A stretch of 64,000 nt of DNA from Culex pipiens pallens (GCF_016801865.2 NC_068938.1:195208429-195272428); one strand, 5' to 3'; shown: positions 12,340-23,879, counted from the stretch's first letter. Made by a program: numbers and translations. The notes: a model not told the origin generated them from the sequence alone.

Positions 12340-13886
12340 TACTTTTTTGTAATCTCAGTAGGCCAAACGCCAAACTGAAACAATCTTGTCTTAGTTTGAC
12401 GTTTGCTGAGGGTGCAGAAAAGTAAGGTTAGAATGAATGTCAACACAAAGTAAACGTTAAATTTGTCCTGTCAAAGAACACTCTTACCCAAACTTACCAA
12501 AATCTCAATCGAAAATTACCCTTTTCTCCACGAACAAAAAATAGGCAGTCCCATTTCCGCTCCACTTTCCACATTACATAACCAAAAAAAAAATAGTTTC
12601 TAATATTTACAGAAAGCAAAAACTAGTTTGATTAGCTTGGTTTCCCTTTTTCTTTTTGCCTACATCTCTTTCTACACAATTCTGCCTTAAAAAAACACTA
12701 GTGTAACCGCTGTTTCGTTTTAATCCGTAACGCCACTAGCGCAAATATAACCTAAAACTAAACAATGGGAGCGCTTTGTTTGTTTGCTTGTGGTGGTGGT
12801 GGTGAATGCTTGCTAGCTTTAACTTTCGCCTGCCTGCCTGTCTCTGGTGGGATTGAAAACAATAATGACTCGATTTAACAAAAAAGAAAATCTGTATTTG
12901 TTTACTTTGCGTGTGTATTTGTGTGTGTATAAGTGAGCAACCTAAAACTAAACAAAAAAAAAATATAGTTATTTTTTCTTTCTTTTTTTTCTCTTCATAA
13001 TAATAGTATTGCTTTAGCGAACTGGTCAGTCTGTCTTTTGCCTTACATTTTCAGTGTGGGTGTCTGTGTTTTTTTATCGGTTTTGACGTTTCTATTGTTC
13101 TGTTGCTGCTGTGTTTGTGTTACTTTGAAAGAAATGGTAGCTTGCTGTGGTTACGAAATCTTTCTCGTTCTTTTTTTTCCTACAATTCCTAAACGCCTAT
13201 AAATATACATGTATAAGAAAAGAAACAAAAAATAAATGGGTGAGAGTTTTGTGGTGGGGCCGCGAGAACAATAACCTAATTTGTGTAGCTTAATTTTTTT
13301 TCGTTTTTTTGTTTTGTTTTCTCTAAAGGAAGGAGGGGTCAGTTAGCACGATTTGTTTGTGTGTTGCGTTCGATCTTTTTTTTGTTTTGCCTTAATTTTC
13401 ATGGTTTGTAATAGCCTCTTTTGGTTGTTTTTTGTTTGTGAGTTTTGTGTGTTTGCAATCTTCCTCTCTCTTTCTTTCTATGTGCCTGTTTTGAAGGGGT
13501 CGTTCAAAACAAAGAACAGAATTTCGCACGCGCTGGATGGATTGGATGATCTTGTTTGTTTGTGTTTTTGTGGTGTTGGTGATGCCTATCTAAGTGTTAG
13601 TTACAATGCGTTTGTTTTCTTTCCTTAAGCGTGTGATTGTGTGTGAGCGACCTTATTGTTTAAATAAAATTTTCTTGTGTTTGTTTTAAATACTTGTTTA
13701 CTGCGCTCTGCTCTATGGCCCATTCAATGCGAGAGTGTTTTCTGTGTTCTTCTGAACGCTGCGCGCGCGCGCGCCATCCCGTGGCGGGTTGGCGAAACGC
13801 GCCACTATTGTTTTTTTGCTTCCAAGTGTGGTGCGCGCCATCTGTTGGCGAGCACTCGGAACTTTCTGTGTGTTTCGGGGGTCGTT
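12340..13886 (-). other. InR: Probable InR 3'UTR (proximal part)
   Basis: This sequence directly follows the InR stop codon in transcript orientation. It is CA/A-rich in the transcript sense, largely free of the transposons found further left, and carries a minus-strand ATTAAA (tttaat at 12718-12723) among possible poly(A) signals. The end of the transcript cannot be fixed from sequence alone. Confidence 0.45.
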
Positions 13887-14592
13887 TTACACTCCGCCGG
13901 ACCCGCTGCTGCTGGGCACGAATCCGTTCCTCAACCGAGGCGGAATCGACGCCGCTGCCAGTTCCTTGCGGACTTCTGGCCGGGCCGCCGGCGGAATCAC
14001 TCGCCCGTTGATTCTACTGCCTGTTGATGGTGGATTTGCTGCCGGAACCCTGCTGCCGATCGCGTCAAACTCCTTCCCGTAGGGATCCGAGTCGCCGGTC
14101 GTCGTCGTCGCAGGTTGTACGCTGAAAAACTGCTGCTGATTCTGTTGCTGCTGCTTCTGGAACCTCGATTGCTGCTGTGGTGGAGGCGGAATCGCCGGAA
14201 TGGACCTCGTCGTGTCCTCCAGGAACCGGCTCCCCGGAGCGCTGTTCACATAATCGTGAACCTGACCCGCCCCGACCGCCCTCGTCCCCGGACTCACACT
14301 CCGGCTCTTGCCCCGGCTGCCCCGTTGGCTGGTGCTGCGCCGGGTTTCGTGGCCCCCAATCACCACCTGTTCCAGCAGGGCGGCGTGACCGTTGCTCATG
14401 GCGTCCTCGTCGTCCTGTTGATCTGTCCCCACTTCCTCCACCCCGTCGTCAATATCCCTACTTGCTGCTCTGTCCCCGTCCTCGTCCCCGTCGTCGTCGT
14501 CCTCCTCGTCCTCTTCGGCAATGGTACCATCAATATCTCTACTATATGATATGGCTAATGAATCACAGATCAATCGGTTACCAAGTTGTTCT
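13887..14592 (-). CDS. InR: Insulin-like receptor, last coding exon (C-tail)
   Basis: The acceptor cttcccacacag precedes position 14592. The first base completes an Arg codon begun by the two bases left over at 24905, so the frame joins exactly (PLR-EQLGNRLICDSLA). The exon encodes about 235 residues of the intracellular tail: an acidic run (EEDEEDDDDGDEDGD), a basic/Ser patch (RGSRGKSRSVSPG), a YVNS tyrosine motif, a Pro and Gln-rich stretch (PPPPQQQ, then KQQQQNQQQ) and a Gly/Ser end (SSSGSGGV). TAA is at 13887-13889. Mosquito and fly receptors are known to have longer, poorly conserved tails than vertebrate ones. YVNS could dock SH2 proteins (inference). The two overlapping plus-strand frames here are antisense shadows. 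Confidence 0.85.
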
Positions 14593-14776
14593 CTGTGTGG
14601 GAAGAAAAGAAAGTCAAGCAAATGGAGTCGTTTAGTATTTTTTTGAACAAAAGTTGGGCGAAGAGTGTTGCCGGGAACCCGAGGCCGAAAAGATAATGTA
14701 TTCAAAACTCAGATTGGTGATGTTATTGAACAATTTTGAGGTTAGGGCACACTCGCACGCGTTGTGTTTTTTAATA

Positions 14777-14842
14777 CAGCAAATCCTCTTTTTACGCGGA
14801 GGCTTGTACTTCTTAGTCTTCGCTTAAATAGAGGTTTTGCTG
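14777..14842. mobile_element. 66-bp miniature pogo-like MITE
   Basis: cagcaaatcctctttttacg at one end and gaggttttgctg at the other, with TA outside both ends (14775-14776, 14843-14844). It shares the ctctttttacgcgg block with the MITE at 7948-8160. It lies in InR intron 6. Confidence 0.65.
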
Positions 14843-14844
14843 TA

Positions 14845-15336
14845 ACAGAGTTGAAGCTAAACAAGATATAATTTCAAAAGCATGCTGAAAATGTAATTGT
14901 TGTGTTTCAATAAACAGCGACAAGACGGACCTAGGTCGGAACAACTAAACAATGTTTTTTCGAAAATTACAGACGTGACCAATAAGGCTTTCTAGGCCCA
15001 GTGAAAAAAAAAATATAATTTCACCCAAAAATGACGAACTTCTAGTCACTGTGTCCTGATGCAAATAATGCTCGAGCTGTCACAGCCCTGCGAAATATGT
15101 TGGCTGACATATCGGGCGGTCAGTCGAAAAAAACAGCTAAAATCACCAGACAAAAAAATGTTGCTAGAAAGCGATAACAAATCTGATGCAACAAACCCCC
15201 AGCTGACATGCAAACATACTTTGAATGTATTGGTAAATTTCTGACTAAAAATCCTTATATGACAAAGAACATTACTAAAGAACGAATTCGCTTATTTGAA
15301 TGTAAATGATTTCGAATTAGCGAATCCGAATACGTT
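14845..15336. other. Intron 6 sequence, no gene seen
   Basis: Moderately AT-rich, with no coding support. The part from 15280 (cgaattcgcttatttg, ttagcgaatccg) resembles 21190-21400 (gctaattcgaatgctcgc) and looks like the host repeat into which the next element inserted. Confidence 0.35.
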
Positions 15337-15345
15337 GATTGGAAT

Positions 15346-17628
15346 GGGTGTACCCCATTTGGCATAATGGACATTTGGCATAACGGGTTTTGAAGAAGGA
15401 CGTTTGGCATAATGGACGTTTGGCATAATTGGTCCAAGACATCAGGGACGTTTGGCATAATGGACATTTGGCATAATGGACGTTTGGCATAACTCGTTCA
15501 AAAACTATCAAGGACGTTTGGCATAAGGGACATTTGGCATAATGGACGTTTGGCATAATTATTGCTAGCTTTTTTTGTTTTGTTAAATTAGTATAAATTT
15601 TTTGTAAAGAATAATAACTTATAGCTGTTTTCCTATTTTCTAAACAGATAGTTTTTCTTTAAAAGCTTTATAATTCATTTTTGCATAAAATTATTTAAAA
15701 TTCTTTTTAAGAAAGTGTCTATTTAAATTAAGATTTTTTTCCTTTTGAAATAATTTGCAGCTTATTTTTTGTATTAATTTTTTCTTTCTTTTATTTTAAA
15801 TTCAACTAACAAAGAGACATCTGATGTAAGTTTTGCCAGTCTTTAAATATTTTGCTATAATGATTTTACACTATTTTCCCTTTACCCTCCTTTTTTGAAT
15901 TCAACCTGAAGAATGTATGTACATTTGTTCTTTTTTAAAGAAATGCAATTAATATTTTTAAAGCAATTTTCTCTTCTTTAAGTTTAAAACTAAAAGAAGG
16001 TAAAATCTCTCAAAAGATGTGCAGTTTTTGTTTTTTCAATATTTTGCAATTATTGATTTTTATGCAATTTTCCCTTTTTTTTTCTTTCTTTAACCAATGG
16101 GCAAATCAGTTGTTATGAAATTTTCCCTTCTTTTATTTTAAATTCAACTTTTAGAAGTGAAAATCTCAACACCAAAAAAACGTTTAGAATATTTGACAAT
16201 TGCCTTTGTTTATGAAATTTTCCCTTCTTTTATATAAAATTAAACTTATTGAAGGAAAAGTCTCTTTAAAGATTCACATTTTGCCACTCTTCAAATGTTT
16301 GACAATCGCATTATTTTTATGTTTTTCTTCAACCTCTATTAAAAAAATAAATTTAATTAGCAATTAATTTTTTAAACAGTTTTCTCTTCTTTAAGATTAG
16401 TTTTAAATAAATACAAGAAGGGAAAATTGCATACACAACTTTATTGCAAAAAATAAAGCAACAGAGAAAAAAAGTGCAAAAATGATAGAAATGTTTAAAG
16501 AGAACATCTATAAGAGAATTTCCCTTCTTAAGTTGTACATGAAATATGGGAAAATTTCATAAAAAAAACTTAATTGCAAAACATTTTATGAAAAGTAAAA
16601 TCGAAATCTGCAAAACAATTAATTTCATTAATTAATTATAACAGTAAATCTTCAACATGGGTCATACATCGACATCTGACTACTCTTGTGTCACCAAGCT
16701 GTTGTGGCCAAGGCAGTTTATTAAAGGTCCCTGGTTCAATTCCCGTAGACAATACTTGAACTTTTTCTTGAAATGGACTCGAGGGCATGATTCTCTCGGT
16801 CATCTAGAACTGTGTTCTCTGTATCTGTAAATCTTACCGCTACTCTCGTGTCGGACGAGTGCTGCCCAGTTCTGGGTGTTCTTTAGATTGAATTCGAAAA
16901 AAAGAAGGGAAAAATGTGGATTTATTTAGAGATTTTTCCTTCTTCAAGTTAAATTATGATCAAAAGAAGGGAAAATTGCATTATAACAGCTCAATTGTCC
17001 AAAATTTGAAGAGGTTTTTTCATCATTAAGTTGAATTTCATATAAAAGGGAAAATTTTATTCAAAAAATATTATTACTTATTATATTGAAAGGGGAAAAT
17101 GTAAAGCTAACAAGAGATATTTCCTTCTTTAAACTTAATTTTCAATAAAAATATCAAAATTTCCTTCAAAAGATTTATTGTGAAATATTCAAAAAGGAAA
17201 CAATTTACAGTTGTGGAAAAAGTAAAGAGATACCTAATTTTTTGAAAAACTAATAGTAATCTCTGAAAGTTGTATAAAAAAGGCAAATAAACAATACATT
17301 TTCATTCGTGAAAATGAGAAGTACAAAAACAGAAGTACAGAAACAAAAATAAAATCTAGTAATAATTATGCCCAACGTCCATTATACCAAACGTCCTAGA
17401 TGGTTTTTGAACGAGTTATGCCAAACGTCCATTATGCCAAATGTCCATTATGCCAAACGTCCTTGATGGTTTTTGAACGAGTTATGCCAAACGTCCATTA
17501 TGCCAAATGTCCATTATGCCAAACGTCCCTGATGTCTTGGACCAATTATGCCAAACGTCCATTATGCCAAACGTCCTTCTTGAAAACCCGTTATGCCAAA
17601 TGTCCATTATGCCAAATGGGGTACACCC
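15346..17628. mobile_element. Foldback/Mutator-like element with tandem-repeat ends
   Basis: The ends are mirror images: gggtgtaccccatttggcat ... atgccaaatggggtacaccc. They are flanked by the 9-bp direct repeat gattggaat (15337-15345 and 17629-17637). Each terminal inverted repeat, about 220-260 bp, is itself a run of short variant units built on ggcataatgga(c/t)gttt. The 1.8-kb middle is AT-rich, has many inverted copies of a cttcccttttc-type word, and contains a tRNA-like retroposon (16653-16892). A 9-bp duplication with long inverted repeats fits Mutator-like or foldback elements. There is no transposase. Translation gives the repetitive peptide MPNVHYAKCPLCQTSL, which is an artefact of the repeat. 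Confidence 0.8.
16653..16892 (+). repeat. tRNA-derived SINE-like retroposon
   Basis: The sequence ttgtggccaaggc (near 16702) resembles a class II tRNA A box, and ggttcaattcc (16733-16743) resembles a pol III B box, at a plausible spacing. The remainder is non-tRNA body sequence of higher GC than the surrounding element. The word gtaaatctt occurs on both sides (near 16644 and 16825) and may be a target duplication, but the boundaries are uncertain. It is not a functional tRNA: no complete cloverleaf can be drawn by eye. Confidence 0.5.
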
Positions 17629-17730
17629 GATTGGAATAACTGACAGCTGTCAAAGGAATACAAATTAAAACACTTAATTAGAGCAATTCTCTACGAAAAA
17701 GGTCTTTTTTTTTTTGTTTTATTTTTTTTT

Positions 17731-18990
17731 TAATCCGGCTGAAACTTTTTTGGTGCCTTCGGTATGCCCAAAGAAGCCTTTTTGCATCATTAGTTTGTCC
17801 ATATAATTTTCCATCCGAATTTGGCAGCTATCCATACAAAAATGATGTTTGAAAATTCAAAAATCTGTATCTTTTGAAGGAATTTTTTGATCTATTTGGT
17901 GTCTTCGGCAAAGTTGTAGGTATGGATACGGACTACACTGGAAAAAAATGATACACGGTAAAAAAAATTTGGTGATTTTTTTATTTAACTTTTTATCACT
18001 AAAACTTGATTTGCAAAAAATCACTATTTTTTTAAATATATGTTTTAGGGGACTTTAAATGCCAACTTTTCAGAAATTTCCAGGTTGTACAAAAAATCTT
18101 CGACCGAGTTATAAATTTTTGAACCAATACTGATTTTTTCAAAAAATCGAAATATTGATCGCAAACATTTTTCAACTTAATTTTCCTCAAAAAATCAAAT
18201 TTGCAATCAAAAAGTACTCTAGTGAAATTTTGATAAAGTGCACCGTTTTCAAGTTATAGCCATTTTTAGGTTACTTTTTTGAAAATAGTCGCAGTTTTTC
18301 ATTTTTTTAAATAAGTGCACATGTTTGCTCACCCTTGAAAACAATATTTTTGAAAAGCTGAGAAAATCTATATATATAAAAAATTTCGACGGTTTTGTTC
18401 GAACGCGAATCAGCTCAATACGGAGCGTCGGACCGAGGTGCTCTTTGTTGCGTTGGGTTCGTATAAGCCCAAGGAAGGTTTATACACTAACTAATTGACA
18501 CTTTGGCCACTCTGGAACCGATTCCGGAGCATCTGCAGATTGTATGGGAAAAGTTGCTTAAAATCAAATTTTGATCACACTGAATAAGCAAACAAGCTAT
18601 ACGTCAAGACGAAGTTTGTCGGGTAAGGCTTGTTATCTATATTTCGCTTTTTGAACTTTGTTGATACGACCCTTAGTTGCTGAGATATTGCCATGCAAGC
18701 GTTTAAAAACAGGAAAATTGATGTTTTCTAAGTCTCACCGAAACAACCCACCATTTTCTAATGTCGAAAACTCAGCAACTAATGGTCCGATTTTCAATGT
18801 TAAAATATGAAACACTCGTAAAATTTTCATATCTTTCCGGAAACATTAATTTTATTTTTTTTAAAATAGAGACTAACATTTCAAAAGGGTCAAACATTCA
18901 GTATTACGTCCTTTTCAAGTGTTAGTTTTGATTTAATAAATTGAAAATATTGTTTTCGGAAAGATCGGAAAATTTCACGAATATTTATAT
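17731..18990. mobile_element. Palindromic element, family A, copy 2 (incomplete)
   Basis: The left arm starts aatccggctgaaactttttt and follows copy 1 through the central region (gtgcacatgtttgc, ttgctgagatattgcc). The right arm is not present in full; a reverse-oriented fragment (gctgccaaatttgtat) lies at about 20987-21040, beyond a retroposon. It is interrupted by an insertion at 18374-18634. Confidence 0.65.
18374..18634. mobile_element. 261-bp insertion with 8-bp duplication
   Basis: This GC-richer sequence interrupts family A copy 2 at a point where copies 1 and 3 are continuous. The word atctatat occurs on both sides (18366-18373, 18635-18642). No terminal inverted repeats were found. 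The tctatatatataaaa start resembles 5' ends I associate with insect Helitrons, but Helitrons do not duplicate targets, so the class is open. A gttcgaacgc word resembles a pol III B box. Confidence 0.5.
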
Positions 18991-19167
18991 AAAAAAAATG
19001 TTCGTATTTCTTCCTGAGAAGTATTTTTTTAAATCAAAGATTTGGACAGTAAAAATCTATACTCCACAACATTAAAATTGCTTTCAAATTTGTCTCGGTG
19101 ACCATAAAGCTGAAATGAAAAAAAAAATCATGCAGAAACATTTTTTTTCATGGCAAATAACTTATTC

Positions 19168-20537
19168 GCAATTCGCAATTCGCAATTTTAAGTTCAAGAA
19201 CGGGCCTTGACCGATCTTATGCACCAGGTTCCCGACGAACACGCACTGCCCTTACACCTACATCTCACCCTTGCTCTGAGTCAGTACGAGCAGCACGCTA
19301 GAACACGCTTTGAGTGTTCGTGCCAGGCATGCACACCTTCTTTTCCGGTTACGCATTTTAACTCGGCCGGGGGTGGTACATTACGTAGGGTTTGATGTAA
19401 GTATAAGCGCCTAACCATTTATAGTGTGCCTATCAACTTTCATTAAAGCAAAAACTGTTATATTTTTAGTTTGAATTCAAAAACTATTTGTTATTTTACT
19501 GTGTATTGTTTTCTCCTGAAACCCTTCCTAGTGTTGAGTCGTGTTTATCTGTTGCTATTTCTTTTGTCGCGGTGTTTTGTTACAATATTTTGGTCCTAAG
19601 CATTTTATAAAAGTTTTTCAAAAGTACAATAGTAATATTTGTGTTAATCCTTTAATCATTCCATTAATTGAGTAAAGGCTCGAACCTCACTTGCTTAAGA
19701 AAAAGGTGAAGATTCAATGCAATGGACAGTGAAGGAAATATACTATGTAAAGAATCAATAGTAAAAGAAAGATAGTGATTTATGTAGTAGATGTAGAAAG
19801 AAATAATAGTTAATAAATAGAGGTTAGCTTAGATTGCATTAACGACAACTTATAAGGCAGATGAAATTATTCAAATAGATATATAAAGAAAAGGCAAATG
19901 ATAAACAGAATTGACATTGCTACCAAATTCAGGGAAAACTGGCAGTTTGTTGCAGCAGCATTAGTTAGTCAAATATAGTGGAAAAGCGTTGATAGTTAAG
20001 AGAATCAAGAGTTAATAAAATCCAAACCAAATTGTGGATAGTAAACAGAAGAATCAGTGAATAAGTTTGAATCAGTTGAGCAAAATAAAAACAGAAGATA
20101 GATGGTAGATAAAAATGAAAAGAATAGAAACCCCTTACTGTGATGTTTCAGGTACATCCACAGCAGTTGACTCAACATACTGCGAATCGAAACAATACCG
20201 TCTACAATCACAAATTACTTCCCTTTCCCACATTGTTGCGCCCCTTTCTTTTAGCCGTCTCAACTCTGACCCGCGGTGGTCAAAGGTTTACGATCCGTTT
20301 CCACAGGCCACCAGCTAGGTCATCATGAAAACCAAGCCAACGTGGAGGTAAGAAAATAGGACACTCGCAAGGAACCAGAGCTATACTGTTCTGATCAAGA
20401 TAATTCGGATGATCTAACAGAACTACGGATGTAGTTAGTTACGCTCCTTCCAGGATGTTCCTTACGTGGACGTCAACCGAAGAGCACGCAACAAGGTCAG
20501 TGCCATTGCATGCTCTTAGGTATCAATCCTTGGCCTG
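19168..20537 (-). mobile_element. Retroposon insertion with 19-bp target duplication
   Basis: The 19-bp direct repeat catggcaaataacttattc lies at 19149-19167 and 20538-20556. Read on the minus strand, the insert ends in a short tandem tail (gcgaattgcgaattgcgaa), as expected for the 3' end of a non-LTR retrotransposon or a SINE made by one. No reverse transcriptase is recognisable in 1370 bp, so it is either a 5'-truncated LINE or a non-coding retroposon. The small reading frames inside it are not convincing genes. Confidence 0.65.
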
Positions 20538-20556
20538 CATGGCAAATAACTTATTC

Positions 20557-22148
20557 CAGAAAAAATATTTTCAAATTGAAAATAAATAGATAATCATTAA
20601 ATTTGCCTTAAAAATCAAATTTCTAGCGCTATTTAACTTGAAATACTATTTCATAAAATCACAACTCAAAGTTTTAAAATATTTGAAGCGAGTTTATGAA
20701 ATATGGTAGCATTCTTTGGGTAAATTAAGCAAACAATATACAAATAAAAACAGCTTCAGAAATAAATATTATCTGAATTAAACCTTGACATGAAATTTAC
20801 AGACAAGCTGATTAGTTCAATATGAACAGTAGATTAAAGTGAATAAAATCAAATCAGGTTCTCTAATTATTATTTTATGTATATTTTCAAAACATTGGTG
20901 CCAAAACGGTAGAAAATTTTTTACTTCCGCTTGTATTTCGGGAATTCCCGGGATTTTTTTTCCCGGGACGGGAAATTGGACGCTCTAGAGCTGCCAAATT
21001 TGTATTGAAAATGATATGGACAAACGAATGATGCAAAAAAAAATTAATTTCGTAATTCGTGATTATTTTTCAATTTCTGAATTCAACAATATTACTACCA
21101 GAAAATTATTGTTTTTTCTTACGATTTTTCCCTCTAGTTTCATTCGTTATTAACAAAAAAAAGCAAATTCAGATCATTCCAATTCCGCTACATCGAATGT
21201 ACGCTAATTCGAATGCTCGCTAATCCGAGCATATTCGAATTCAAATGCACTCAAACGTCAAAACTGAGTTGTCAAACTGATGTTTACATTTCGATCCCTT
21301 TGTTCGTCGATTTCCGAGCGCGTGGTTTCGTGCTTTTGACAGCTGTCAGTCGTTCCAATACGGATTGGCTGATTCAAAGGCAGCTCTACTCGAATTGACG
21401 AATCTCCTCTGTACTATTCGAGTCATTACGCTTTTTAAGATTCGACCATATGAGGAAACTCTGGACTTTGGCTTTGATCAATTGTCATTCTTCTCTAACC
21501 AAAATCATAGATTTTTTTTTATCTTTTCGAAAATACTTTCAGAAATGGACACTGCACTACTTGTAACTGGGCTGTATTTAAACTGAACGCTCGAGTCAAA
21601 CTTCAAAAAATAACTAAGTAAAATGATTCCTATAATTGGTCGCAGTGGTATTAAGGCTCTACAAACAAAAAAAAATCAAGTAAAATGATCGATCTAGGGA
21701 GCCTATATGGAGAGGCGCAATGTCACACTCTGAGTTCCAATCTAGCGACATGACTTTGCATGTCAATGGTCGGAATCTTTTTTAAATATTTTGTATCTGA
21801 AAACAATTTGTTAAGCCTCCTTCATTTTTTGATACTTTTGTTTGTAATACATAATAGTAATTGTTAAGTACATTGGCTTTGATCGTACAGCGGCGAGTTG
21901 GCCGTGATGGTTGGGGCGCGGACTTAGTAAGATAGATATAGCTATTGCCAGTTTGATATTTTTTTTGGGATTACAGATATTTTTTCCTAGCATCTGCCAG
22001 ATGTAAATTTAAACATTTTTAGAGGGAAAATTAAACCTTTTTTCTGGCATAAAAGATGTACCCCTTTTTAGATGTAATTTTACCATGATTTTTTTTACTG
22101 TGTATGGCAAAAAAGCAAAAATGAAGGTGGTGCAGCGTTTATTTAAAT
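20557..22148. other. Intron 6 sequence with repeat remnants
   Basis: AT-rich non-coding sequence. It holds a family A arm fragment (20987-21040) and a segment with attcg/ctaattcg words (21190-21400) similar to the flank of the 15.3-kb element. No coding exon is supported. Confidence 0.4.
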
Positions 22149-22156
22149 ATATCCAA

Positions 22157-23148
22157 TAGGGTGTTTCAGCCAAACTAAAAAGTTCTCAGATAACGGCAAA
22201 CCGAGGTTCCCCTAGTAGAGGATACCCATAAGAACTCTCATGCCAAATATCAGCCCATTTGGTTGAGAATTGGCCTGTCCCCAGCGGTTTAAAGTTTGCA
22301 TGGAAATTACTATGGAATTTTTGTGCTTTTCGTTCAATCGTTCCTACAGGTCTGGGGACAACATGGATTCACTCGGAATAAAGACAGGTGTGTAGGGGAT
22401 GGTCCAATGAACACATTCCCGAAGGAATTAGGGTTGTCCATTCTGTCCCCAAGGTGCGCATTGGATCGACGTCCGGTGTCTCCAAAACCAACGATTCATC
22501 CTTCAAAAGCATCGCATTTCCTTAGTATGCTATGACGGCTAGGTGAAAACCACGACGCCCTAATCAGACGGTGAACACGTGGAGAGGCATCCATTGAATT
22601 ATTATTACAAAATCATCATGCTACGTTATTTAGTAAAGTTGAAATCTTTACAGGAACATCAATAATTATAATTTTATTACTTTAAAGAATGTTTCTGAGC
22701 CAAAACTTCAGTGAATGCACTGCCACGTGTTCGCCGTCTGATTAGGGCGTCGTGGTTTTCACCTAGCCGTCATAGCATACTAAGGAAATGCGATGCTTTT
22801 GAAGGATGAATCGTTGGTTTTGGAGACACCGGACGTCGATCCAATGCGCACCTTGGGGACAGAATGGACAACCCTAATTCCTTCGGGAATGTGTTCATTG
22901 GACCATCCCCTACACACCTGTCTTTATTCCGAGTGAATCCATGTTGTCCCCAGACCTGTAGGAACGATTGAACGAAAAACACTAAAATCCCATAGTAATA
23001 TCCATGTTAACTTTAAACCGCTGGGGACAGGCCAATTCTCAACCAAATGGGCTGATATTTGGCATGAGAGTTCCTATGGGTATCCTCTACTAGGGGAACC
23101 TCGGTTTGCCCGAATCTGAGAACTTTTTTGTTTGGCTGAAACACCCTA
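22157..23148. mobile_element. Palindromic hAT-like element, 992 bp
   Basis: The ends tagggtgtttcagccaaac and gtttggctgaaacaccct(a) are exact mirrors, and the 8-bp duplication atatccaa flanks both (22149-22156 and 23149-23156). The arms are about 420 bp each, almost identical, around a centre of about 150 bp. The identical 70-residue translations on opposite strands come from the arms. An 8-bp duplication with a TAGGG-type terminus fits the hAT superfamily (inference). There is no transposase. Confidence 0.85.
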
Positions 23149-23439
23149 ATATCCAAGTATGAGATTTTTGCAGAAAATTCATTTTCCAACATTATCCCCT
23201 CTCACCTTATGGACAATTGCTCGCACGAAAGAGCCAAATCAGCAGGCAGATTTTCCAAGTTTCATTTTGCTGATAATTTCCAAAAAATCGCTAAACCAGT
23301 GCAATTAATCGCTAAAATCAACAATTGGGTCCTAAAATTTAGCTTAAATTTGTGATAATTTTGTTTAAAAACGATAAAGCTCATTTTTATGAGTACAAAA
23401 ACACTTTATACGACCGCAAAGGATTGAAAATGGATTTTT

Positions 23440-23765
23440 AAATCAATTTAAAAAAATTAACTTCACGGTCCTTCTTGACAGAAAAAGTCCTACTTGACAG
23501 CTCGTTCCAAGGGAAACATAGTTGATCCATCGAAAAAATGTTGCATTCTTTCTGAGAAAACGAAAGATTCTTCGGCGAGTTTTCGTGCAAGAGGAAAAGG
23601 AAGGAGTGATAGAAAGAAAATGTTCTCAAGCATGATATACAATAAGAGAATAAACAAGTTATAGTGTTGGTCGCTAGAACATCTGATATTTTAGTGCAAG
23701 AATCATCAAATGATATTTTTTTCTATCACCCATTAGCAATACTGCTTGGGAGAACTGCTTAGCTA
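23440..23765. repeat. Dispersed repeat, second copy
   Basis: Shares ordered blocks with 4690-5110, including gattcttcggcgag, aaggagtgatagaaag and atcatcaaatgatat. Element class unknown. Confidence 0.5.
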
Positions 23766-23796
23766 AACAACGCATTGCAACGGCTGAGGAAATGCT

Positions 23797-23818
23797 GTTT
23801 TTTTTTTTTTTTTTTTTT
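23797..23818. repeat. Poly-T tract
   Basis: A run of about 22 T followed by ggg. It lies just beyond the candidate alternative 3' end of InR, in minus-strand sense, and could equally be a retroposon tail. Confidence 0.5.
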
Positions 23819-23879
23819 GGGAAACGATAATCCAAATTATCTGAAACGATGGATGCAAAGTCTCCTTTCACGTAAAACA

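Noticed and set aside
14115..14635. Plus-strand frames of 144 and 152 residues
   Set aside because: Antisense shadows of the last InR exon.
15346..15565. Regularly spaced repeats reminiscent of a CRISPR array
   Set aside because: Eukaryotic context, variable unit spacing, repeated spacers, and a mirrored copy at the other end of an element with a target duplication.
16690..16750. Possible tRNA gene with A and B boxes
   Set aside because: No complete acceptor stem or anticodon arm could be drawn; it fits a tRNA-derived SINE better.
15317..17639. Repeated peptide MPNVHYAKCPLCQTSL looking like a small Cys-rich repeat protein
   Set aside because: It appears identically on opposite strands at the two ends of a transposable element and follows the DNA repeat unit.
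22296..22982. Two ~70-residue frames with identical protein on opposite strands
   Set aside because: They are the two arms of a palindromic transposon.
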